From Streptomyces sp. 15-116A (GTDB taxonomy: Bacteria; Actinomycetota; Actinomycetes; Streptomycetales; Streptomycetaceae), in assembly GCF_025290915.1 (NCBI RefSeq), contig NZ_JAOCQE010000002.1, positions 1-64,000 of the forward strand: a stretch of 64,000 nt of DNA. The letters are read 5' to 3'. Position 1 is the stretch's first letter, and every line of letters begins with the position of its first letter. The notes under the pieces were generated by a model. It did not search any database. It had not been told where the DNA came from and saw only the letters and a program-made list of their open reading frames with translations. Shown piece by piece: positions 43,190 through 50,745 of the stretch. Both the position numbers and the translations under genes were made by a program.

Positions 43190-43400
43190 GATTCCGCAGC
43201 TGGAGCGGCGAATTCGGGGTCGAAGTAGCGGATCGTGACATGGCGCTTCGGAGTGCGCCGACGGGCCTCGTTGACTCGTCGGGTCCGCACATGGTCCCCG
43301 TACATCGACACGGCTTCCTTGTAACTGAAGGGCACCGCAGGCGCGTGGCTCTCCTTGTCCGCCCACGCCTCATCGCGCACGGCCCGGACAGCAGCAAGCC
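43190..43400 (-). pseudogene. Tyrosine recombinase fragment
   Basis: The minus strand encodes WADKESHAPAVPFSYKEAV followed by RRRTPKRHVTIRYFDPEF. This aligns with the N-terminal core-binding region of the intact recombinase at 48.1-49.6 kb (YADSEPFTYRQAV and RRRQAKPHVTIKYLDDDF). No start, catalytic domain or stop belongs to it. It is a remnant of a related recombinase, suggesting an older element or a lost second copy at the inner end of the recombinase block. Confidence 0.65.
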
Positions 43401-43622
43401 CCTCGGCCAGGCAGGCGACCTCCTGCGCCACTGGAACCAGGAGAGGCCCGAGCAGCCCGTCGTCACCCCCTACCCCCCTGCCACACCCACGACTATCTCG
43501 CACCCGGTCTCCGCGTCACCCGTCCCGAGACCCGCCTGACCATCGGCTGGTGACAACCCGGGACGCGGTAGGCGACAGCGCGCGTCCTCGTCGAGACGAG
43601 TAGATCCCCAGATCAACACCAG

Positions 43623-43662
43623 GGGGCGGCTGCCCGGCTTCTATCGGCCGGGCAGCCGCCCC
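43623..43662 (-). terminator. Terminator hairpin after recombinase operon
   Basis: A perfect 16-bp GC-rich stem, GGGGCGGCTGCCCGGC (43623-43638) with GCCGGGCAGCCGCCCC (43647-43662), has an 8-base loop. It lies 16 bases after the stop of the TnpC-like gene, the last gene of the leftward recombinase operon. Confidence 0.8.
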
Positions 43663-43677
43663 GGCACACGATTGCGC

Positions 43678-44175
43678 TCAGCTACACGATCCGTACGGCG
43701 CGCTCGCTCCCGAACTGTTCGGCAGCGCACGGACATTCGACGGCGCAGCCAAGACGTCGCGAAGCCGCTCGATCTCCATCCTCTGGGCGGCGATCTGCGA
43801 CAGAGCCCGCTGCCTGAAGTCAGTGAGACCGCCGATCTGCTCGTCACGCGCGGCGAGGCGTTCCTTCAGCCCGGAGACCTGTTCTTTGAGGCGCTCGATC
43901 TGTGCCGCCCGCGGGTCCGGAATCACGCCCGTTTCCCGAAGCTCGGTCAACCGGCGCTCGAACTCCTCCGCCAAGTGTTGGTAGGTGCCAGGCCGCGGCG
44001 AGCCGTCGCGGTTCTTCTTGGGATAGAAGCCGGTGCGGGCAACCCCGGCCTGGGTCGCGAGGGTCTTGATGTCGCACTTGCCGCCCGAGGGAACGTCACC
44101 GGCAAGGAGCCGGTCCATGACGTGCCGAATGGCCGCCTCGTTGTTCCGCCGGGTCTCGTCGCTGATGCGGGCCAC
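43678..44175 (-). CDS. TnpC/DUF6262-like transposition accessory protein
   Basis: The GTG at 44173-44175 begins one base after the TGA of the third recombinase and gives 165 residues. The N-terminal 60 residues resemble a small DNA-binding domain (IKTLATQAGVARTGFYPKKN). The rest is a coiled coil rich in Leu, Glu and Arg (IERLKEQVSGLKERLAARDEQI). This matches the TnpC/DUF6262 accessory proteins that accompany the Tn554-type recombinases and influence insertion frequency and orientation. Confidence 0.78.
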   Translation of the reverse strand: MARISDETRRNNEAAIRHVMDRLLAGDVPSGGKCDIKTLATQAGVARTGFYPKKNRDGSPRPGTYQHLAEEFERRLTELRETGVIPDPRAAQIERLKEQVSGLKERLAARDEQIGGLTDFRQRALSQIAAQRMEIERLRDVLAAPSNVRALPNSSGASAPYGSCS

Positions 44176-44176
44176 G

Positions 44177-46357
44177 TCATGCCCCCGTTCCGCAGAGGGC
44201 GTCGATCTCGGCCAGCACCCGTTCATCGCGGGCGAGTTCCGTACCCAGCCGGGCCTTCTCCGTCCGCTGAGCGCGCCCGATGGAGGCGATGAAGACCTTC
44301 TTGCTCTCGGCGCTGGCCGCCCACACCGGGCGGTGCCCGGCATGATGGGTGGCCTGGGGGCACCGCGCCGAATCGCACATGCCGATCAAGGGCTCTGTCG
44401 CCCCGCGGGCGTGGGCCCCTGCGAGCTTGAGGCACAACGCCTTGGACGGATCGAGGAACCAGCAGTAGTTTGCCGGCCCCAGGTGTAGGGACTTGGCCCG
44501 CTTGGCGAGCAGGTTCGTCACCTCCTGGTCACTGCGCTTGATGTTCGGCGCCCCGGAGGAATCCAGCTGTTCGTCGACGAACGCGAAGAAGTCCAGGAGG
44601 TCGCTGGCGCCAGGCCCCGCAGGCCGGATACCGTTCTGGTAGTCGTGAAATGCGTCCAGGGCGACGCGCATCTTGTGCTCTCGCTCCTCTTGGCCGAACT
44701 CGGCCATCAGCACCGACTGGGCCCCACCGGGGCGGTCCGCATAGCCCTCCGTGGTGACCACCGAAATATGCTTGAGATGGATCTTGGCGGCCAGCAAACC
44801 ACCGGGCCGGTGCGCCATTTCCACCGCGAGGGTTCTCCGTAGCATCCGCAGACTGACCGGCACCTCGGGGATCGGCGCCAGCCCAAGGCGACGGCCCTCT
44901 GGGCCATTGACCCAGCTCAGGAACCATTCGTACGGAGTGAAGAAGGAGAGCGACTTGAACAGGTGACCGTCGTTCTTCACCGGGTCAGCGAGCGAGGCGG
45001 CTACGCCGGCAGTGTCGTACGCCTGCTTGATGGTCACCCACTGATCGTGTTCACCACCCACCTTCCGCCCCTTGATGACCTTGCCCTTCAGGCGGTAGCG
45101 GACGCGGCCCTCGCCGAGCTGTTCGGGAGGCAGGCGGCAGTCGTGGGTCAGCTCAGCCAGTTCGCTCTTCCGCATTCCGGTCAGTGCGGCGAGCGCGATG
45201 AGGCAGGCTGTGCGGGCCCGGGAGAGCTGCAGCCGGGCCTCGGTGGTGTTCATCGGCAAGGTCCAGGGGACACTGCCCCGTCCGTCCGCGCGTTCGACCA
45301 GGGCGGACGCACGGCCCCAGCGTTTGGACAGGCCGACTTCTCTGACGGCCTTCTCCAGGTGGCCGCGCAGCGTGGGCAGCCACGTGTAGTGGAAGGCGTG
45401 CCGTCCAGTCTCGTGGGCGAGGGAGATCAGGTTCACCCGTAGCAGCGGATCGTCCGGAGCCCAGCCGTCCGCCAGCCGCTCGGCTACGACGTGATCAAGG
45501 GCGACATCGAACGGATCGCCCTCCTGTATGTGGCGGTCGATGGCCTGCACGACCTCGACCCTCCAGACCGGACGCTCCCGGTTGTTGCGGCCCGGCCGGT
45601 TCGGAACCATCTCCTGCAACTGCTGCTGCAGCTCCACGACGTGCGGCGCCAGCACCTCCACCACGTACAGGGCCGCCGCGACGAGCGGTTGGAAGACGTC
45701 GTTACTCAAGGGCGGTGTCGTGTTGCCCGTCCTACGGACCATCCCGGCGACGGAGTACGCCGTGCGTCGCCCCCACGGACGGAAGGCCGGCACATAGCCG
45801 TCGGCTGCGAACAGTTCCATGTAGTAGCCCAGCTCCTGGATGACCGCCACTACGTCCATGCGGTAGCCGGGGCTGCTGTCGCGGATCACGACGCCGTGCT
45901 TGTCCCGTACCTTCTTGCGAAGTTCCAGGTAGGCAGCACAGTGCTGCTGGGTTACCTCCGCGAGATTGTCCACGCCCTGTTCGGTGAGCCAGTTGAGCCA
46001 GCCGGCGAGCACGGTCAGCCGCCCGTGCACCGTGGCTATCTGCACGGGTGTTCGGTAGGCGTGGGCAAGTTCCCGCACAGCGCGGTGGTCCGGTGCGAGC
46101 CGGGCGAAGATGAACTCCTTCGCGAGTTCCCTCCATTGAGGGTTGAGGATCTCGGTGAAGGACAGGATCCGCGCGTGCCGTGCAAGGTACCGCGGCATCC
46201 CGATGACACCGGTGAAGTCCCAGATAGCGTCGTCGAAGTGCGGATGCGGGCCCGCGCCGTGGACCGGCAGACCGGCCGCAGCGCATACGTCTTCGCCTCG
46301 AAAGACGGAACGCGAAAAGGCAGCCGGGAGGCCCGTGGGCCGGTGCGGGGTGGTCAT
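44177..46357 (-). CDS. Third tyrosine recombinase of the trio
   Basis: The 726-residue protein has a long N-terminal DNA-binding part and a C-terminal tyrosine recombinase domain. ALTGMRKSELAEL carries the first catalytic Arg, SLRMLRRTLAVEM the second Arg (Arg instead of His three residues before it), and KHISVVTTEGYADR the His and nucleophile Tyr. A Cys/His-rich tail follows (MCDSARCPQATHH, also a CWFLDPSKALCLKLAG stretch), as in TnpB of Tn554-like systems. Its start overlaps the stop of the second recombinase by 4 bases. Confidence 0.85.
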   Translation of the reverse strand: MTTPHRPTGLPAAFSRSVFRGEDVCAAAGLPVHGAGPHPHFDDAIWDFTGVIGMPRYLARHARILSFTEILNPQWRELAKEFIFARLAPDHRAVRELAHAYRTPVQIATVHGRLTVLAGWLNWLTEQGVDNLAEVTQQHCAAYLELRKKVRDKHGVVIRDSSPGYRMDVVAVIQELGYYMELFAADGYVPAFRPWGRRTAYSVAGMVRRTGNTTPPLSNDVFQPLVAAALYVVEVLAPHVVELQQQLQEMVPNRPGRNNRERPVWRVEVVQAIDRHIQEGDPFDVALDHVVAERLADGWAPDDPLLRVNLISLAHETGRHAFHYTWLPTLRGHLEKAVREVGLSKRWGRASALVERADGRGSVPWTLPMNTTEARLQLSRARTACLIALAALTGMRKSELAELTHDCRLPPEQLGEGRVRYRLKGKVIKGRKVGGEHDQWVTIKQAYDTAGVAASLADPVKNDGHLFKSLSFFTPYEWFLSWVNGPEGRRLGLAPIPEVPVSLRMLRRTLAVEMAHRPGGLLAAKIHLKHISVVTTEGYADRPGGAQSVLMAEFGQEEREHKMRVALDAFHDYQNGIRPAGPGASDLLDFFAFVDEQLDSSGAPNIKRSDQEVTNLLAKRAKSLHLGPANYCWFLDPSKALCLKLAGAHARGATEPLIGMCDSARCPQATHHAGHRPVWAASAESKKVFIASIGRAQRTEKARLGTELARDERVLAEIDALCGTGA

Positions 46358-48132
46358 ATGGTGTGCTCCTCAGGGCGCAGGGGAAGCTCGCCATCGGAAT
46401 CGGTGACCTCGGCAGTGGCTGCCCGTAGCGCGTGCTCAGGGAAGTACCGGTCAGGGGTCAGGATCTCGTCCAGACGGTGGGCGTACGGGCCGAAGACGGG
46501 AATGAACTCGGCGGTGGTCATCTGCTGCCACTGGCGGGAGAAGAACGCCCGTAGCCGCAGCAGGTTCGGCAGATGGCGAGGGGCGAACAAGGCCAGCGGA
46601 CACAGCAGGCACACCCACGGGCGTGCCGGACAGGGCTTGCCCTTCGGCCCGTGGAGCCCCGACAGCTGATCTCCACATGCCGCGGTGAATACGTCGCGTT
46701 CCCCGGACAGGAGCTGCGCCAAGGCGTTGTCATCCAGGCCGAGCCGCTTCATGTGCTCGGGGTAGTTCTCCACCAGGTCGGCCATTTCAGCGGTGGCCAG
46801 CACCAAGGGCGGCAGCGCCCGGCGAACGAGGTCCTCCTGCGCCTGGGCGATGATGTCCTCAGCCGCCTCGCGCTGAGCCGGCGTCGTGTTCGTCAGGTAG
46901 TGGTCCCCCTCGACGCCGGGGGACCGGTTCGGATCCAGCGTGGACCGGCGGCTGCCGCGCCAGTGTGACCGGTCCTTCAGCGCATCGTGGGTAGTGCGGA
47001 TGCGGTGCCGGTGAAGGAACAGGGGGCGACCGTCGTCGCCAGTCATCTGCGTGGGGCGCCCGTCCTCGTCGACGGCTTGGCGCCGCTCGACCCAAGCGCA
47101 TATGGACAGGCGCGTGGCCGGCTTGGCCAGCCATCGCTCTCCTGACCGCGTGCCGCCCGGCGTGAAACGCACCCAGAGCTTGTCGCGCAGTTCCTCGGGC
47201 GCGAAGCGGCGGGCCACCGCAGAGTGCTCGATCCACTGTTCCAGCAGGCGAGTGGCCTGACGTGACAGAGCAAGGCTCTCTGCCGCAGTGCGGCCCTTGA
47301 CGTAGCTGAGGAGGATCTTCTCGTCACCCGCCCACTCGATGTCGTCGAGTCCCAGGTCCGCGATCCCGTCCGGCACGATCCCGGTGTAGGCGCCGAACAG
47401 CAGCTGATAGGCGATGATCACGTCCAGGGTCGGGATCAGCGGATCCAGGACCGCGCGAAGACCGCCCCCGTATCTCTGCCGGAAGGGGAACGAGCCGCGG
47501 TCTGCCATCTCGGTGACGAGCGGGTCGGGCCCGTCGTGAAGCACCAGCCAGTGATGGGCAGTGCGCTCACGGAGCGAAGCCCCTGGACCGTCAGCTGACG
47601 AAGCGTGATCACGGGCCGCGCAGAACGCGCGGAAGGCGCCATCGACCTCGTCCCGGCAGGTACGGATGAGCCGAGCCCATTCGGCCTCGCTGTACGGCTG
47701 GTGCGAGCCGTACCGCTCGCCTGTGTTGAACAGCCGGCCATCGACGAACGCGCGCACATCCGGCGCCAGAATCTGATCCTGGTCATCCGCGCAGCGCAAC
47801 ATCGCCCGCAGCGCGCTCTCCTGCGAGGATCGCACCCCTTGCCGCCAGTACCGGGCGAGGAGCGCGCGCGTCAGGTCGGAGGCCCCGCCGGAGAACCCGA
47901 ACTCGACCAGCCAGTCGGTGAAGCCGCGGACGGCCGTGAGGTAGAGATCGAAGCCTCCCGCACTGTCGACCTGCCCGTGCGGATGGACAAGGTCCGTAGC
48001 GCCTTCCAGCAGAGTGCGTGCCAGCCCCGGGAGCTCCACTGGCCGCCGCACGCGTAGGCGACGGCGGTACTCCGACCCATCGCTGAAGATGCAGTGCACA
48101 CCCAGCGGGTCAAAAGTGACGGTGGCCGGCAT
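46354..48132 (-). CDS. Second tyrosine recombinase, lacking canonical first Arg
   Basis: The 592-residue protein is the middle member of the trio. The usual first catalytic motif (TGxRxxE) reads AYTGIVPDGIADL, with no Arg at that position. HRHRIRTTHDALKD supplies His-x-x-Arg, and GVEGDHYLTNT a candidate Tyr. A Cys-rich C-terminal segment (PCPARPWVCLLCPLALF) probably binds zinc. It may act in complex with partners, as in multi-recombinase elements where not all subunits cleave. It overlaps its upstream neighbour by 1 base and its downstream neighbour by 4. Confidence 0.8.
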   Translation of the reverse strand: MPATVTFDPLGVHCIFSDGSEYRRRLRVRRPVELPGLARTLLEGATDLVHPHGQVDSAGGFDLYLTAVRGFTDWLVEFGFSGGASDLTRALLARYWRQGVRSSQESALRAMLRCADDQDQILAPDVRAFVDGRLFNTGERYGSHQPYSEAEWARLIRTCRDEVDGAFRAFCAARDHASSADGPGASLRERTAHHWLVLHDGPDPLVTEMADRGSFPFRQRYGGGLRAVLDPLIPTLDVIIAYQLLFGAYTGIVPDGIADLGLDDIEWAGDEKILLSYVKGRTAAESLALSRQATRLLEQWIEHSAVARRFAPEELRDKLWVRFTPGGTRSGERWLAKPATRLSICAWVERRQAVDEDGRPTQMTGDDGRPLFLHRHRIRTTHDALKDRSHWRGSRRSTLDPNRSPGVEGDHYLTNTTPAQREAAEDIIAQAQEDLVRRALPPLVLATAEMADLVENYPEHMKRLGLDDNALAQLLSGERDVFTAACGDQLSGLHGPKGKPCPARPWVCLLCPLALFAPRHLPNLLRLRAFFSRQWQQMTTAEFIPVFGPYAHRLDEILTPDRYFPEHALRAATAEVTDSDGELPLRPEEHTI

Positions 48133-49592
48133 CAGACCACCGCCGGTTCGTCGTTGAACTCAGTCTCGAGCTCCAGCTCGACGTCCTCGTTCAGCAGCCC
48201 GTACTCCTTGCCGACCCGTCGATACAGGGACGTGAACAGGCGGAGCACGTCCAGACGGTGGAGGTACGATTCCGTGGTCAGTGAGCTGGTATGTCCGAGC
48301 AGATCGCGCAGAATCAGCAGCGGTTCCTGGGTCCGCAGGTAGTGCGCCAGGGCGGCATCGTCATCGGTGTCGCGAATCTGTCGAGCAGCCTGCTCGTACC
48401 AGCCGCGCATCAGCCGTGCCATGGTCGCCATGGCCATGGTGTGTCGTAGCCGGTGGGGGTTGACGTGCGGGAAGCGTGGCTCGTATCGCTCGCGGATGCG
48501 GTCGGAGGTTCTGGCGAAGACCGTGGACCATCCGGTGAACGGGCGTCCCTGGCCCCACACTGACAGCAACATCGAACCCCCCTCCGGAGCGACCAGACGC
48601 CGCCGCTCGTCAGGGCCGAGTGAGCTCCATTGCACACGGACCCCGTTGACGCGTCCGCCCCGCTGGTCGGCGTCCGTCACGAACAGCGGCTCGCCCCAGC
48701 GGGCCGGCGGACGCCACGACGATCCGAACGTCGCCGCTGCTCGGTCGAGGGCGATGTAGGAGTGCAGCTCAGCCAGCGAGTCGTAATCGATCCACGATTC
48801 GCGGTACTTGCTTCCCTTGGTAATCCCGGACGGGACCGGGAAAGAGACCGGCACCGCAGTCCGTCGCGAGGGAAGCAGGGGCACCTCGCAGACCAGCAGA
48901 TACGTGTACTCCTGACTGCGTAGTCCGCTGGAGACGATCATTCGACCGACCGCCGAGTTCCGGGCCAACTCCCGTCCTCGATAACGAAGATCTCGCTCGC
49001 CGTCGGGACTCAAGCCCGCCAACCCCTTCAGGAACATGTCCGTGAAGTCGTCGTCGAGATACTTGATCGTCACATGAGGCTTCGCCTGGCGCCGCCGTGA
49101 CTGGTTTACCTGTCCGCGACGGACTTGTCCCTTGAAGGCCCAGACCGCCTGCCGGTACGTGAACGGCTCGGAGTCGGCGTACTCCTCATCCTTCGCCCAC
49201 TTGTAGAACCCCGCCAGAATCGCCATGTTCTGGTTCCACGTGGACGCCTCGAAACGATGCTCGATGGGGCCCTGGGCCCGATAGACGGAGTACGCGCCCA
49301 ACGCCGCCTTCAGACGACGCCGCGTGTCGAACAGGGCGACCCCGTGCCCGGATATGAACTCCAGCCACTCACGCACCGTACGCACGTAGTAGGGCCACGA
49401 ATTTGGAGATGGGCATCCATTCGCTGGCAGCTCGCAGGCCCAGCAGTTGATCACGGTGGTGGGACGGACACCGCTGCTGTCTTCGAAGAGAAGGTCGTCG
49501 TCGAACAGTAACGGCATCCCCTCCGGGATCGCCGGCCTGAACACAAGTCCCCAGGACTTCCAGCCTGCTGATGAGTACGTCGATTGGTGCAT
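48132..49592 (-). CDS. First tyrosine recombinase of the trio
   Basis: This 486-residue recombinase is the one nearest the element's right end (its start is about 100 bp from the core). It has the complete catalytic set: Arg in MIVSSGLRSQEYTYLL, His-x-x-Arg in NPHRLRHTMAMA, His in LLGHTSSLT and Tyr in TTESYLHRL. The N-terminal part includes a SAM-like core-binding domain (AILAGFYKWAKDEEYA). It probably cuts the core sites directly. Its gene begins the leftward operon of three recombinases plus the TnpC-like gene. Confidence 0.88.
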   Translation of the reverse strand: MHQSTYSSAGWKSWGLVFRPAIPEGMPLLFDDDLLFEDSSGVRPTTVINCWACELPANGCPSPNSWPYYVRTVREWLEFISGHGVALFDTRRRLKAALGAYSVYRAQGPIEHRFEASTWNQNMAILAGFYKWAKDEEYADSEPFTYRQAVWAFKGQVRRGQVNQSRRRQAKPHVTIKYLDDDFTDMFLKGLAGLSPDGERDLRYRGRELARNSAVGRMIVSSGLRSQEYTYLLVCEVPLLPSRRTAVPVSFPVPSGITKGSKYRESWIDYDSLAELHSYIALDRAAATFGSSWRPPARWGEPLFVTDADQRGGRVNGVRVQWSSLGPDERRRLVAPEGGSMLLSVWGQGRPFTGWSTVFARTSDRIRERYEPRFPHVNPHRLRHTMAMATMARLMRGWYEQAARQIRDTDDDAALAHYLRTQEPLLILRDLLGHTSSLTTESYLHRLDVLRLFTSLYRRVGKEYGLLNEDVELELETEFNDEPAVV

Positions 49593-49679
49593 GGCCGATG
49601 AGTATCAATGCAACCCGGCTGACTGCAACAAACAAACGAGCAGGTCAAGCGGTACATCAGAAGGTAAGCAACACCGTCG

Positions 49680-50465
49680 TTAAGCGGGAACAAGCAGGTA
49701 CAGGGCCCACAGGGTGTTGAGGAGTGCCAGGGCGGCCGAGGTGGTCGCGTTGACCAGGGTCAGCGTGCGCAGCCGGTGGTCACGGCGTACGTACCGCAGG
49801 CCCTCACCGATCTCGGCGTGCAGACGGTGGCTTCCTGCCCGCGCCCGGGTGGTCTCACGCGTCTGGATACGGGCGGTGCACCAGGCGCTGACGAGGTAGG
49901 AGCCGACGTCACCGAGCAGTGCCCGGGCCGGTCCGAGGAGCGCGGTCAGGGTGGCGCCGAGGTTGCTGCCGGCGGTGGCGGCGACGGCGAACAGGGCGCC
50001 GATACGGCTGTTGCTCCGTTGGATCAGGGACCGGTCGACCAAGCTGGGCAGGAGACTGATGGCGGCGGCATCATGCAGCACGCCTGCCGCACCCTGCACC
50101 GCAGCGACCACCATGAGCTGAGCCAGGGACAGTCTGTCCAGCGCCGCCGCTGCGGGCACGCTGGCCAGCACGACGGCGCTGACCAGATCGCCGGTGATCA
50201 TCTGCTTCCGCTTGGAGCGCCGGTCGGCCAGCGCTCCGGCGTGCAACGCCAGAAGAGCGGGCGGGAGTTGGCCCATGAACGTGATCCAGGCAACCTGGGC
50301 AGGGCTGGCATCCAGTTCGAGGACAGCCAGCACGGGCAGGGCCATTGCGCTGATCGAGCTGCCGGCCACGCTGGCGGCCTGGCCGGTCAGGTATCGACGG
50401 AAGTCCTGGTGCCGCCACAGCGACGTCCCTCCGGCCGACGAGATGGGGTCACACAGGGAGGACAT
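49680..50465 (-). pseudogene. MFS exporter, N-terminal half, truncated by element
   Basis: From ATG 50463-50465 the frame encodes 261 residues with about six hydrophobic segments and the MFS loop HAGALADRRSKRKQMITGD. It ends ALLNTLWALYLLVPA, the last three residues being element-derived. The true continuation, KSLSMSPTAFGVVLG, lies at 18.16 kb. The interruption falls at AGCAGGT (49693-49699). The gene starts 17 bases before the end of the 98-residue gene upstream, placing it fourth in the short-peptide/ABC/98-residue/MFS operon. Substrate probably the cluster's product. Confidence 0.85.
49693..49699. repeat. Right core site AGCAGGT
   Basis: The right junction is element DNA ending GCGGGAACA, then AGCAGGT, then MFS N-half sequence. 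It is identical to the left core at 18158-18164. Confidence 0.8.
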
Positions 50466-50745
50466 GACGTACCCCCTCGGCTCCCGTCGGGCGCACGCCC
50501 GGCACGACCGTGGCTGCGTGATCGTGTTGCTCGGGCATCCCAGGCACCGCGGTGTCCACGCCCGGGTCGCTGCCTCGGATACAGCCGCTGAGCAGAAACC
50601 CCTTCCGCCGCAGTAGGGGGGCGTCAGATGGAGGTTGGCCGGTCAGCACATCGGCATCCGGACGGGCAAGCATGGCGGTGTGCTGTGTGCTCACGGCGGC
50701 GGACAGGTCTGTGAGCACGCTGCTCTTGCGCGGGCGTGTGTTCAT
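50449..50745 (-). CDS. 98-residue hypothetical protein between ABC and MFS exporters
   Basis: The ATG overlaps the ABC gene stop (ATGA) and the end overlaps the MFS start, so the gene is embedded in the exporter operon. Third positions are GC-rich, supporting coding. The protein has no membrane helix or signal peptide, one Cys (LLSGCIRG, about residue 55), a HDH stretch and a Val/Gly/Pro-rich C-terminus. An ARPDADVL sequence near residue 28 faintly recalls the RPDTR motif of the 47-residue peptides. It could be a peptide precursor, an adaptor or an unknown enzyme subunit. Confidence 0.55.
   Translation of the reverse strand: MNTRPRKSSVLTDLSAAVSTQHTAMLARPDADVLTGQPPSDAPLLRRKGFLLSGCIRGSDPGVDTAVPGMPEQHDHAATVVPGVRPTGAEGVRHVLPV

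Larger units (their letters stand above)
18158..49699. mobile_element. 31.5-kb Tn554-like / recombinase-in-trio element
   Basis: The limits are set by the interrupted MFS gene: identical cores AGCAGGT at 18158-18164 and 49693-49699, with the exporter halves outside and in frame. The right end carries three tyrosine recombinase genes with end-to-start overlaps and a TnpC-like accessory gene, all on the minus strand. That organisation is known from Tn554 relatives and recombinase-in-trio elements, which insert site-specifically with only short core homology. The left end has three TCGTGTC-type repeats (18180, 18196, 18253) that could bind recombinase. Cargo centres on metal sensing and export, extracytoplasmic thiol redox, lipoprotein processing and several efflux pumps. 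Confidence 0.85.

Noticed and set aside
41545..43503. 652-residue minus-strand frame opposite the hydrolase/unknown operon
   Set aside because: Only its first part (about 43190-43400) shows recombinase similarity; the rest is antisense of a plus-strand gene.
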